Position numbers and translations under genes: made by a program. A stretch of DNA of 64,000 bases from Opitutaceae bacterium. GTDB taxonomy: Bacteria > Verrucomicrobiota > Verrucomicrobiia > Opitutales > Opitutaceae. The stretch is taken from the NCBI GenBank assembly GCA_005792355.1, contig SXSC01000291.1:32051-96050 (forward strand), in the 5' to 3' direction. A model generated the notes under the pieces. That model saw only the letters and a program-made list of their open reading frames with translations. It was not told the DNA's origin and did no database searches. Below are positions 1-8,602 of this stretch, piece after piece; within the stretch, counting starts at the first letter, position 1; each line of letters opens with the position of its first letter.

Positions 1-296
1 CCTGCCAGGCCGACGAAGAGATCGGCCTCGCCGCCGGAGAATCCCTTCGCCTGGTCGGCGATCCGGAGCGTTCCGGCGCGCTCGTCGGCCTCGACGGTGA
101 ACCCGAGCTGGCGCAGCGCGGCGGCCATGAGCTGCGTGTCTTCGCTGAACAACGCCCCGGTGAGTGTGACGGGAGTATCGCCGAGCGCCGCGAGCAGCAG
201 CGCGCGGTTGGTCAGGCTCTTGGAACCGGGCAGCGTGACGTCGCCCTGCACGGAATGCGTGAAGGGTTGAATCGGCAGCAGGTCAGGCAACGACAT
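1..296 (-). CDS. aroA: 3-phosphoshikimate 1-carboxyvinyltransferase (EPSP synthase), N-terminal part
   Basis: The frame starts with ATG at 296 and runs off the window, so about 98 residues are seen. It carries the EPSP synthase signature [19 protein letters not shown] near residue 20, including the shikimate-binding Lys-Ser pair, followed by [15 protein letters not shown]. The enzyme joins phosphoenolpyruvate to shikimate-3-phosphate in the cytosolic pathway to chorismate and aromatic amino acids. The start codon overlaps, on the other strand, the first codon of a truncated oxidoreductase fragment, so any promoter must lie inside that fragment. Identification from the N-terminal motif is firm; the rest of the gene is unseen. 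Confidence 0.93.
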   Translation of the reverse strand, partial: MSLPDLLPIQPFTHSVQGDVTLPGSKSLTNRALLLAALGDTPVTLTGALFSEDTQLMAAALRQLGFTVEADERAGTLRIADQAKGFSGGEADLFVGLA

Positions 297-894
297 GAAG
301 GCGCCGAGCGTCGCGGAGCGGACGGCGCGCGCCAAGGAGTTTTTCGCCGGCGATGCGCGGTGGTGCAGTGCGCGAATTCGGCAGAGCGGGCGCGAGGTCA
401 CGCGCGAGGATGCCCGCGCCGCGACCGAGGACCTCGGCCTGATCGTGGGCGACGAGATCGAGGCGTTTTTTGCGCTGCCGCGCGGTGTCGGTGTCCACTA
501 TACGAGCCGGGCGAAGAACGCCGCCGCCGCCGGACCGTGGGGCCTGGAACTGGTCGGCTCCAAGGGACGCGCGCGGCTGCTCAACGACCAGCACACGCGG
601 GTTTTTGTGCAACGTTTCGGTGGCTTCACGGCGCGCGGCGAAACCCGCGAGTGGTTGCCGCTCGTACCGGGCTCCGGCGAAACTTCGGCAGCCCTGGGCG
701 GACAGAATTCCGCCAACCGGCGGGTGGTGGATGATTGGCTCGCGGCCATCGCGGAAGATCGCGAGCCGGTCTGCAGCGGTCACGCGGCGATGACGTCGCT
801 GGAAATGATCCACGCGGTGTTCGCCGCGGGAATCGCCCGCGCGCGCGTGGCGCTGCCGCTGCAGCGACGGGCGCATCCGCTGACGCAGGATTGA
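295..894 (+). pseudogene. Gfo/Idh/MocA-family oxidoreductase, C-terminal fragment
   Basis: The 199-residue frame resembles only the C-terminal half of Gfo/Idh/MocA dehydrogenases: a substrate-domain beta-sheet segment (GRARLLNDQHTRVFVQRFGG), then NRRVVDDWLAAI, EPVCSGHAAMTSLEMIH and a final PLQRRAHPL, which is the usual end of the secreted subgroup. The N-terminal Rossmann NAD-binding domain of about 150-170 residues is absent: an in-frame TGA lies at 268-270 and the upstream DNA is aroA on the other strand. Without the cofactor domain it should be inactive. It ends convergently with the sulfatase at 1029. Confidence 0.72.
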
Positions 895-972
895 CCGCAG
901 CGGTTCCTTTCGCTGACCGCGCGCAGCGCGTCGGCGGAGAAAAAACGCGCCGCTCCGCCCCGCTTCGCCAAA

Positions 973-1003
973 CAAACATGTAACGTATTACGTTACATGT
1001 TTG
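973..1003. terminator. Perfect 14-bp inverted repeat between convergent genes
   Basis: Positions 973-986 are the exact reverse complement of 990-1003, with a 3-nt loop (ATT). The core reads CATGTAACG and CGTTACATG. It lies between two genes ending towards each other (894 and 1029), where a bidirectional terminator is expected. It lacks a long U tract and is AT-richer than its surroundings, so a protein-binding palindrome is an alternative. Confidence 0.55.
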
Positions 1004-1028
1004 CCGGGGCCACCGGACGTGGGCAGGT

Positions 1029-3017
1029 TCATTTGCCGATCCGGTCCGGCAGATATTCGACGAGGCGGTTGACGTAGTCGGACACATCCTTGTGGCCGGG
1101 CGCGGCCAGCTTGGCCTGGCGGATGGCAGGCAGAAGTGGCCGGGCCAGCGGGCCAAGGCGGTGCGCGGCGTTGAGCGCGGCAAGGCGGGCGAAGATATCG
1201 TCCACGCGCAGGGCAGACTCGAGGACGGGCAGGGTGCGATCGAGCGAACCGAGGTGCGCGAGTGTCTCCGCGGCGGCGATACGGGTATCTGGCGAGACGT
1301 CGTCAAGTGCGGCGAGGAGCGCAGACTTGGCCGGGGCGGCGTCGGCGCGGAGCGCCAGCAGGCCGAGCGCGCCCCACCAGCGGACGGCGGAGTCGGTGGC
1401 GCGCAGGAGTTCGGCGAGGGCGGCGACGTTGCGCGGTGCCATCTGGTTGGCGAGTTCGGCGGCGCGCAGCAGTTCGGTGATTGGATTCCGGCGTGCGTCG
1501 GTGGCGATGGCGTACGGCGTCGAGCCGGCGGACCGGGCGTGCAACTCGCGCTCGGGGAGCAGGCCAAGGTCACCCGCCGCCCGCATCTGTGTGGCGAGCA
1601 GGGCGCGCAGACGCGCCAGCTCGGTGGCGTAGGCAGGGTCGGCGGCGAGGTTACGGATCTGCCACGGGTCGGAACCCACGTCGTAAAGTTCCTCGACGGC
1701 CTTGCGGGGCGCGAAGAACCGCGCGGGAGCGCCGGTGAGTTTCCCGGCGAGATGGAGCCGTTCCCAGGCCCGCATGCTGGGATGCTGCCAGTTGTAACTC
1801 ATGAACTGGCTGTGCGGCAGGTGCGGCTGGAAATTGCGGAGGTATTGAAAACGGTGATCGCGGACGTAGCGAACAGTGTCGACGGCTTCGCCCTGGCGAT
1901 CCTTGCCTCCAAAAATGAGGTCGCGCGGAGGACCTGCCTTGGCGCCGAGAAAGGCAGACCCTTGCAGGTGCGCCGGCAAATCCACGTCGACGAGGCTTAG
2001 CACCGTGGGCGCGAAATCGACAAAGGTCACAAGGCGGTCCGTCGTCTCCCCGGGCCGCGCGGGCGCGAGGTGCCGCCATTTTTCCGGGAAGCGCACCATG
2101 AACGGCACCCGGAGGCTTGAGCCCCAGGCCCACATTTTCACGCCGGGCATGCCGGTGCCGTGGTCGGAAAAGAAAAACACAATGGTGTCTTCGGCGAGGC
2201 CGTCCTGCTCCAACTCGTCGAGCACATCGCCGACGAGGTAGTCAGTGGCGGTGACGTTTTCGTAATGCCGCGCCCATTCTTTGCGAAACTCGGGTGTGTC
2301 GGGATGGATGGGGGGCACGGTGACCTTGGCCGGATCGCGGCGCTGGTCGGGGGTCAGGCGACGGGTGTTCTCGCGATATTTTGCCTCGGTGGCGAAAATC
2401 TGGCTCTGATGGGAGACAGTGAAGTTGAACACCGAGAAAAACGTTTGGCCGGGCGCGCGTTTGCGCCAGTGCGCCCGGTTGCTCGATTCGTCCCAGGTCG
2501 TCTTCGGCGTGGCGAAGTTGTAATCCTCCTTCACATTGTTCGACGCGTAGTAGCCGGCGGCGCGCAGATATTCTGGGAAGCCCTTGATCTCCGTGGGCAG
2601 CCGGGTGGTGGAGCGCATGTGCAGGCTGCCGAGCCGCAGCGGATAGACCCCGGTGATGAGACACGAGCGACTCGGTGCGCACACGCCCGTGTAGGCGAAC
2701 GCCTGCGTGTAAAGAACGCTTTCGCGCGCGAACGCGTCGAGCCGGGGGGTCCGGGCGAAGGTGTCGCCGTAGCAACCGAGCAGCGGGCTGGTGTCCTCAC
2801 AGGTGATCCAGAGGATGTTCGGACGGTCGGCGGCGGAAGCGCTGGTGCCGGTGATCGCGAGCACGAGTGACGCGACCAAAAACAATCGCGAGGGGTAGCT
2901 GCGAGCGCCAGCAAGTGGACTACGCGCGCGCTCCACTCGCTGGCGCTCGCAGCTACTTTTCGCGATACTTTGCGGTTGCCGCACTGGAAGGATGGGTCGA
3001 GACGGGGAGTGGTGCAT
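1029..3017 (-). CDS. Secreted sulfatase with C-terminal HEAT-like repeats
   Basis: The 662-residue product is a type I sulfatase. PNILWITCEDTSPLLGCYGD gives the metal-binding acidic residues and CAPSRSCLITG is the Cys-x-Pro-Ser-Arg motif whose cysteine becomes formylglycine. HGTGMPGVK follows later, and ELYDVGSDPWQIRNLA marks the end of the sulfatase fold at about residue 470. The last ~120 residues (TRIAAAETLAHLG, FARLAALNAAHRLG) look like HEAT-type helical repeats. It probably removes sulfate esters from polysaccharides in the periplasm or outside the cell. The start is uncertain: a 62-bp palindromic repeat is read in frame just before the hydrophobic signal LFLVASLVLAITG, so the n-region seems extended by the insertion. 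Downstream TTG codons are alternative starts. It is 48 bp downstream of a second sulfatase on the same strand. Confidence 0.9.
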   Translation of the reverse strand: MHHSPSRPILPVRQPQSIAKSSCERQRVERARSPLAGARSYPSRLFLVASLVLAITGTSASAADRPNILWITCEDTSPLLGCYGDTFARTPRLDAFARESVLYTQAFAYTGVCAPSRSCLITGVYPLRLGSLHMRSTTRLPTEIKGFPEYLRAAGYYASNNVKEDYNFATPKTTWDESSNRAHWRKRAPGQTFFSVFNFTVSHQSQIFATEAKYRENTRRLTPDQRRDPAKVTVPPIHPDTPEFRKEWARHYENVTATDYLVGDVLDELEQDGLAEDTIVFFFSDHGTGMPGVKMWAWGSSLRVPFMVRFPEKWRHLAPARPGETTDRLVTFVDFAPTVLSLVDVDLPAHLQGSAFLGAKAGPPRDLIFGGKDRQGEAVDTVRYVRDHRFQYLRNFQPHLPHSQFMSYNWQHPSMRAWERLHLAGKLTGAPARFFAPRKAVEELYDVGSDPWQIRNLAADPAYATELARLRALLATQMRAAGDLGLLPERELHARSAGSTPYAIATDARRNPITELLRAAELANQMAPRNVAALAELLRATDSAVRWWGALGLLALRADAAPAKSALLAALDDVSPDTRIAAAETLAHLGSLDRTLPVLESALRVDDIFARLAALNAAHRLGPLARPLLPAIRQAKLAAPGHKDVSDYVNRLVEYLPDRIGK
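2895..2956. repeat. 62-bp palindromic element (copy 1), inside the sulfatase ORF
   Basis: Arms of about 25 bp, beginning GTAGCTGCGAGCGCCAGC and ending in its reverse complement, flank a 12-bp spacer. A second 62-bp copy lies at 60864-60925. Here it is translated in frame (residues near SCERQRVERA) between the sulfatase start codon and its signal-peptide core. It resembles REP or MITE-like intergenic palindromes. Confidence 0.8.
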
Positions 3018-3065
3018 GAAATAAGCGGGGTGAAAGTTCGCCCGAGCTGGACCCGATTGAAAAAA

Positions 3066-5048
3066 TTACCTCGTGGAATCGTATCGCGCCAGCCAGGAGC
3101 CGAGCGACATGCGTAGATAAAATTCGTGGGTTGAGCCCGACTCGCGTGCGGCCGCGAGGGCATGGCGGGCGCGCAATTGCGACAGCAACGGTTTCGCGGG
3201 CTCGCCGAGCAATTCCAGCGCGCGGGCGGTTTGCAGGACGGTGTCGAGGTTGTCCGAATTCATCTCCTGACCAAGCCGGGCCAGCGCCGCCGGATGCTCC
3301 ATCGCGCCCAAGAGCGCACGCGCCGCCTCGATTCGCACGGCGGGCGCAGGGTCCTCCAACGCCCGCTCCAGATCCGCGCGGGCCTGTTTCGCACCGGCGA
3401 CGTTGGCCACCAGTCCCACCGCCGCCCAGGTGCGCACCGCGCGGTCGGCATCCCCGAGCCAGACGCGCTGCTGCGCGACCGCGGCGGGATCGCCCACGAG
3501 CTCAGCCGCGGCCAGTACGCGCTCGACGGGATAAGCTCCCGGCCGGCGGGCCATTTCGAAGGGCGACTGTGTCCCGGCGCGGCTCGCGACGTCATCCTCG
3601 GTCAGAAATGCCACGTCGCGGATCTCGATCAGCCATGCGCGCAACGTGGCGCGCAGGCGCCCGAGCGTCGCGGCGTGGACGGGATCCGCGGCGAGATTGC
3701 GCAGCGTGTGCGGGTCGGCGACGGTATCGTAGAGTTCTTCGCGCGGCCGGGTCGACGCGAGCCACGCGGTTGGACCGGTGCCCAGTTTGCCCGCCCGCGC
3801 GAGGGCGAGCAGTTCGCGCCGGAAGGCGCTGGCATCCGAATAGGACTCCGGGGGAGCCCAGGAGAGATGGGGACGGTAGTTGCGGAGGTAGAGCCAGCGT
3901 TCGTCGCGGATGGAGCGCGCCGTGTCGAACACCTCATCAACCCGGTCGCGGGCCCCGTGCACATAGCGCCGGGCGGTGCCCGCGGCGGCGCCGAGGAAGG
4001 CGGTACCTTGGTAGTGGGCGGGGATTGGCACGCCAGCGAGACTGAGCAGCGTCGGAGCGAAATCCACGAAGTTCACGAGCCGGTCACTCGCCGTCCCTGG
4101 TTGCTCAGGAGCGAGGTGGCTCCATTTTTTCGGCACGCGGATCAGCAACGGCACTCGCAGGCCCGAGTCGTGGAGCAGGCGTTTGCCGCGCGGCATACCC
4201 ATGCCGTGATCGCCATAGAAGAAAACGATTGTGTCTTCGGCCAGGCCATCGGCCTCAAGCTCGCGCAGAATCGCGCCGACCCGGCGATCCATGACGGTGA
4301 TGCAATCGTAGTAGCGGGCCATCGCCTGCCGTGCGATCGGGATGTCTGGATAAAAAGGCGGCACCGGCACCCGCGCGGGATCGGCGCGTTCGCCAACCGG
4401 AATCTGGCGGCCGATTTCGCGTTCGAACTGCTCCTCCGGCCAAACGCTGAGACGCGACTGGTGGGTTTCCGTCAGGTTGAACACCGCCATGAACGGCTGC
4501 CCCGGCGCCCGCTGCCGCCAGTGCGCCCGGGCCTCGCTGCGGTTCCACCAGGCGCGTACCAGGGCGGCTTCGTCGCGCAGATTGTAGTCTGTCTTGACGT
4601 TGTTGGTCGTGAAGTAGCCGGCGTCGCGCAAATAAACTGGATAACCCTTGAAGTCCGCCGGCAGCGTCATTTCGCAGCGGAGGTGCGGATTGCCGAGCGA
4701 GTTTGCATACACGCCGGTCACCAGCGTAGCGCGGGCCGGAGCGCAGACCGGCGCCACGGCAAACGCCCGCGTGTAGCGCACCGCCGCGCGCGCGAAGGCG
4801 TCGAGATGTGGCGTGCGCGCGAAGGTGTCGCCGTAGCAACCAAGATTCGGGCTCAAATCCTCCGCTGTGATCCAGAGGAGGTTGGGGCGGTCGGCGGCAA
4901 AGGCTGACGCGGTGACGAACATGGCCGCGGCGAGGAGGGCAGTGAAACTTGGTGCGAGTGGGCGGAGAAGGGAGAAGTGGCGGGCGGTTGCGTCCCGACG
5001 ATTGCCGGGGTCGCTGAACTCGGTGGATGATTGCCGCCGTGAACGCAT
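3066..5048 (-). CDS. Secreted sulfatase with C-terminal HEAT-like repeats (paralogue)
   Basis: The 660-residue protein is a paralogue of its downstream neighbour. PNLLWITAEDLSPNLGCYGD carries the metal ligands and CAPARATLVTG is the Cys-x-Pro-Ala-Arg formylglycine motif. HGMGMPRGKRLLHDSGLRVP and a C-terminal ELYDTVADPHTLRNLAADP complete the fold. HEAT-like repeats (VRIEAARALLGAMEHP) fill the last ~130 residues. I chose ATG 5048, which gives a long basic n-region and a signal peptide (TALLAAAMFVTASAFA); the frame is open to 5252, but that would overlap the transporter stop and add low-complexity sequence. The adjacent sulfatase pair probably acts on related sulfated glycans; the exact bond cannot be read from sequence. 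Confidence 0.9.
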   Translation of the reverse strand: MRSRRQSSTEFSDPGNRRDATARHFSLLRPLAPSFTALLAAAMFVTASAFAADRPNLLWITAEDLSPNLGCYGDTFARTPHLDAFARAAVRYTRAFAVAPVCAPARATLVTGVYANSLGNPHLRCEMTLPADFKGYPVYLRDAGYFTTNNVKTDYNLRDEAALVRAWWNRSEARAHWRQRAPGQPFMAVFNLTETHQSRLSVWPEEQFEREIGRQIPVGERADPARVPVPPFYPDIPIARQAMARYYDCITVMDRRVGAILRELEADGLAEDTIVFFYGDHGMGMPRGKRLLHDSGLRVPLLIRVPKKWSHLAPEQPGTASDRLVNFVDFAPTLLSLAGVPIPAHYQGTAFLGAAAGTARRYVHGARDRVDEVFDTARSIRDERWLYLRNYRPHLSWAPPESYSDASAFRRELLALARAGKLGTGPTAWLASTRPREELYDTVADPHTLRNLAADPVHAATLGRLRATLRAWLIEIRDVAFLTEDDVASRAGTQSPFEMARRPGAYPVERVLAAAELVGDPAAVAQQRVWLGDADRAVRTWAAVGLVANVAGAKQARADLERALEDPAPAVRIEAARALLGAMEHPAALARLGQEMNSDNLDTVLQTARALELLGEPAKPLLSQLRARHALAAARESGSTHEFYLRMSLGSWLARYDSTR

Positions 5049-5235
5049 CCGTGTTTCGTCCCGGAGCCGACGGCATTGGTGAAATCGAGGGTCTGGTGGT
5101 CGGGCGCGGCGCATGGGAGCAGGAATTGGGAACGAACGGCGGAAAACGCGGAGCAGGAGAGGTGGAGGAAAGCGACGATCGAAAGAAGTCAGGACGTGAT
5201 GACGGAGCGGATGGGGGTTGAACCGGATCGGACGC

Positions 5236-7113
5236 TCAGGCCTTTTTCCCAAACGAACGATCGGGCCGGATCAGCGCGGTGACGAGGAAACCGGGGATGG
5301 TGCAGATCATGACCCAGATGAAGAAGTGCTGGTAGCCGATAATCTCCTGGATCCAGCCGGTGACCATCCCGGGGATCATCATGCCGAGCGCCATGAAGCC
5401 AGTGCAGATCGCGTAGTGCGCCGTCTGGTGTTCGCCCTGCGCCACGTAGAGCATATAGATCATGTACGCGGCGAAGCCAAAACCGTAGCCGAATTGCTCG
5501 ACGGCGACAGCGGTCGTGATGAACCACAGGTTCTCCGGTTGCACGAACGAGAGATAAACAAAGACAAGATTCGGCAGATGAATCGCGCAGACCATGAAGG
5601 GCAGCCAGTACCGCAGTCCGTTCCGCGCCGCGACGAAACCACCGGCCAGGCCTCCGAGCGTCAGCGCCACCACGCCGACCGTGCCGTAGACAAAACCCAC
5701 GGCGCTGGTCGAGAGGCCGAGCCCGCCGGCCTCGCGTGCGTCGAGGAGGAAGAGTGAGGCGATCTTCATGAGCTGCGCCTCGGCCAGGCGATAGAGCAGC
5801 AGAAAGGCGAGCGAGCGGAGGATGTCGGCCTTGCGGAAAAACGCGCCAAAAGTGGCGAAGAATTCGACGAGCGGATTGCGTCGGGTGCGGACGGTGGCCG
5901 CCGTGTCGGCGATCGGTTTCGGCAGGGCGAAACGGTGATAGACGAACAGCGTGACGAAGAGCCCGGCCAGCGTGTAAAACGTGATCGACCAGGCGAGCGG
6001 GATGTTGCCCGCGCGGGCGAGAAACGTCGCCTCGGTGGCGCCGCGGTTCTTCGGGTCGAGTTGCACGACGGCCATCACCGGGGTGTTCCAATTGGACGGG
6101 TTGAACGTGAAGCGATCGCCCTCGAGGAGCTTGATGCCGGCGTCGCCCGAATCGCGGCCGAAGGTCACAACCACGTCCTTTTCCGGTCGGGCGGAAAGCG
6201 AGATCAGAAAAACGCCCGCCGGTCCGGCCGCGTCGCTGCGTTGGGCCGTCGCCGATTTCGCGGCAAAGTGGCGGCGCAGAAAATCTCCCCGCGGCGTCGC
6301 CACGCGGCGGCTCCACCAGGAGGGCGCGGCGGCGCCGGTCGTGGTGGAATTGGTCTGCGCCTCCGGCGCGCCGTAAACGCCGGCGGACCGGTTCCATTGC
6401 CGGGCGCGCGCGACGAGATCGTTGATTTCGCCGGTGGTCTTCGGCGTGGGATCGAGCGTGAGCGACGCCGGAGTGGCCACGAGGCGGACCGGAGCGCCGG
6501 CGACGGCGGGTGATTTCACGGCGGCCGGATCGACCGGGGCCAGCGCGACGGCGCCGGGGCGGGCGGCGACCTGCAGGGCAATCGCGGGCAGACCGGTGTG
6601 GGTCTCGATCGCGCCGGCGAGCATGATGAGCAGACCCTGGCCGGCGATCATCGCGAGCCGGTAAAACGTGCTGCGCACGCCGACGAACCACGCCTGGTCG
6701 TGTTTGTTGAGCGCGAGCATGTAGAACCCATCGGCGGCGATGTCGTGCGTGGCCGACGCGAAGGCGAGAAGCCAGAAGATGCCGAGGGTGACCTGGAAAA
6801 ACGCCGGGCCGGGGAGGGTGAGCGCCACGCACCCGAGCGCGGCGCCGACGAGCAGTTGCATCACGAGGATCCACTGGCGCTTGGTGCCGAGGAGTTCGAC
6901 GAGGGGGCTCCAGAGCGGCTTGATGACCCACGGAAGGTAGAGCCAGCTCGTGTAGAGCGCGATGTCGGTGTTGGAGACGCCGAGACGTTTGTACATGATC
7001 ACCGACATCGTCATGACGACGACGTAGGGAATCCCTTGTGCAAAATAGAGCGTGGGAATCCACGCCCAGGCGCCGCGGCTGGCGGGTTGGTCGGCAGTGG
7101 GAGTGGTGGTCAT
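5236..7113 (-). CDS. AmpG-like major facilitator transporter with a large periplasmic insertion
   Basis: The 625-residue membrane protein matches the AmpG/PAT branch of the MFS: WIPTLYFAQGIPYVVVMTMS at TM1, LYLPWVIKPLWSPLVE, and ATHDIAADGFYML in TM4. AmpG imports anhydro-muropeptides into the cytoplasm. The next gene upstream (40 bp, same strand) is nagZ, which fits peptidoglycan recycling. It is longer than a usual AmpG (about 490 residues) because some 130-150 residues are inserted between TM5 and TM6, predicted periplasmic. Part of the insert (VVVTFGRDSGDAG, FTFNPSNWNTPVM) looks like a Calx-beta-type beta-sandwich. A different PAT-type substrate remains possible. Confidence 0.75.
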   Translation of the reverse strand: MTTTPTADQPASRGAWAWIPTLYFAQGIPYVVVMTMSVIMYKRLGVSNTDIALYTSWLYLPWVIKPLWSPLVELLGTKRQWILVMQLLVGAALGCVALTLPGPAFFQVTLGIFWLLAFASATHDIAADGFYMLALNKHDQAWFVGVRSTFYRLAMIAGQGLLIMLAGAIETHTGLPAIALQVAARPGAVALAPVDPAAVKSPAVAGAPVRLVATPASLTLDPTPKTTGEINDLVARARQWNRSAGVYGAPEAQTNSTTTGAAAPSWWSRRVATPRGDFLRRHFAAKSATAQRSDAAGPAGVFLISLSARPEKDVVVTFGRDSGDAGIKLLEGDRFTFNPSNWNTPVMAVVQLDPKNRGATEATFLARAGNIPLAWSITFYTLAGLFVTLFVYHRFALPKPIADTAATVRTRRNPLVEFFATFGAFFRKADILRSLAFLLLYRLAEAQLMKIASLFLLDAREAGGLGLSTSAVGFVYGTVGVVALTLGGLAGGFVAARNGLRYWLPFMVCAIHLPNLVFVYLSFVQPENLWFITTAVAVEQFGYGFGFAAYMIYMLYVAQGEHQTAHYAICTGFMALGMMIPGMVTGWIQEIIGYQHFFIWVMICTIPGFLVTALIRPDRSFGKKA

Positions 7114-7153
7114 GAGAGCGAATCGCGTGAGCTCTGCTGGTGTGAATCGCGTG

Positions 7154-8248
7154 CTACGCGATGAGCCGAGCTTTGCGTTTCAATGCGAGCACTCGCTCGT
7201 ACGAGGCGTCGAGGCGTTCTTCCGGGAGGCGGCCGGTGGCGACGGCTTTTTCCAGAATCGCGATTGTCTTGGCGGCGATGTCGGGTTCGTAGCTCAGGTT
7301 GTTACCGAAACACAGCACGTCGATACCGGCTTCGATCGCGGCGGGCACGGAGTTCTCCAAGCCATAATGGCGGGAGATGGCCTTCATCTCCATGTCGTCG
7401 CTTGTGACGACGCCTTGAAAACCGAGTTGATCCCGGAGGAGACCGGTGAGGACCGCGCGGGAGAGGGTTGCGGGACGGTCGGCGTCGAGCCGGGCGTTGA
7501 ACACGTGCGCGCTCATGATCACGTCGCAAAAACCGGCGTCGATCAGGCGGCGAAACGGGATGAGTTCCCGCTCGTGCCACGTGGTCGTGACATCGACGAG
7601 CCCGAGGTGGGTGTCGCCCTGGGCGCTGCCGTGGCCGGGAAAGTGTTTGGCGCAGGCCAGCACGCCGCGGTCGCGATGGGCGCGGACGAATTCGGTGGCA
7701 TGGCGGGCGACGATCTCCGGATCGGCGGAAAAGCTGCGGCGCTTGCCCTTGATGATCGGATTGTCGGGATGGGCGTCGAGGTCGACGACGGGGGCGAGGT
7801 TGAGGTTGAAACCGGCGCGCGCGAGAGTCTCCGCGGTCGCGGCGGCGTGGCGATAGGTTTCCGCGGGGTCGTTGAGGCGGCCGAGTTCTTCGTGGGAGAT
7901 GCTGGCGGGAAAACCGTAGTCGGGCTTGAGCCGGTTCACGCGGCCGCCCTCCTGATCGATGGAGGTGAGGAGTGGGACGCGGGCCTGAGCTTGGAGGTGG
8001 GCAAGGAGCGTCCGCACCTGGTCGGGAGACTCGATGTTGCGGCGGCGGGTGGATCCATCGGCCATTTCCTGGTCAAAAAGGATGATGCCGCCCAGGTGGT
8101 GTTCGCGGATGTCGCGGGCGATGAGTTCGCATTCGGCGGGGAGACAGCCGCGGAAACCGACGTTGAGGAGCTGGCCGATTTTCTCGCGGAGGGAAGGGGA
8201 GGGCGGGAGCGCAACGGGCATGGCGAGGGCGGACGTGGAGGAGAGCAA
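7154..8248 (-). CDS. nagZ: Beta-N-acetylhexosaminidase, glycoside hydrolase family 3 (NagZ-like)
   Basis: The 364-residue single-domain GH3 protein carries KHFPGHG at residues 201-207 and SDDMEM at 283-288, which hold the family's acid/base loop and the nucleophilic Asp. DQEGGRVNRL near residue 98 binds the GlcNAc. NagZ removes GlcNAc from anhydro-muropeptides in the cytosol. Its pairing with the AmpG-like transporter just downstream supports this role rather than a secreted hexosaminidase. The short N-terminus is weakly hydrophobic but does not look like a good signal peptide. No strong ribosome site is seen. Confidence 0.86.
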   Translation of the reverse strand: MLSSTSALAMPVALPPSPSLREKIGQLLNVGFRGCLPAECELIARDIREHHLGGIILFDQEMADGSTRRRNIESPDQVRTLLAHLQAQARVPLLTSIDQEGGRVNRLKPDYGFPASISHEELGRLNDPAETYRHAAATAETLARAGFNLNLAPVVDLDAHPDNPIIKGKRRSFSADPEIVARHATEFVRAHRDRGVLACAKHFPGHGSAQGDTHLGLVDVTTTWHERELIPFRRLIDAGFCDVIMSAHVFNARLDADRPATLSRAVLTGLLRDQLGFQGVVTSDDMEMKAISRHYGLENSVPAAIEAGIDVLCFGNNLSYEPDIAAKTIAILEKAVATGRLPEERLDASYERVLALKRKARLIA

Positions 8249-8602
8249 TGCGGGCGGGGCCGGTGGGCGACAATCTCAATCAGGGACGGGCGCCGGGGCG
8301 AGGGGCGCGGCTGCGAGCTGCCGCCGCGAGCCGGAGTGCAGATTGCAGAAGGGGCGATTGCCCAAGCGCCCATGGCGAACGCTGCGTGTCGGCGGTTGGG
8401 CAACCGCCGCTCCTTGAGCCCGCAACGGGCCGCGTCGCCTGGCCCGGCCATTTCACACTCTGCGCGCGAGCGGAGCCACACGGGGTTCGAGATTTTCTTC
8501 TGCGTTCGCGGTCCTCAGGGATGTCCGGGCTAGGAGATGCAGGCTGCGGGTTTTGCGTTCGCCACACTTGCGTTCGCCGCGAATCCGCGCACCAAGGAAC
8601 CG
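8249..8602. other. Divergent intergenic region with a REP-type doublet
   Basis: This stretch separates nagZ (leftward) from the thiolase gene (rightward), so it must contain both promoters, but I could not pick convincing -35/-10 pairs. It carries the REP doublet at 8352-8414. No supported gene is seen. Confidence 0.5.
8352..8414. repeat. REP-like palindrome doublet (GGCGGTTGGGCAACCGCC family)
   Basis: A degenerate arm (GGGCGATTGCCCAAGCGCCC) and a perfect arm (GGCGGTTGGGCAACCGCC) stand about 25 bp apart, the two-palindrome layout of a REP/BIME unit. A second doublet is at 11061-11132, directly downstream of the RAYT transposase gene, and a lone arm is at 12559-12572. Confidence 0.75.
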
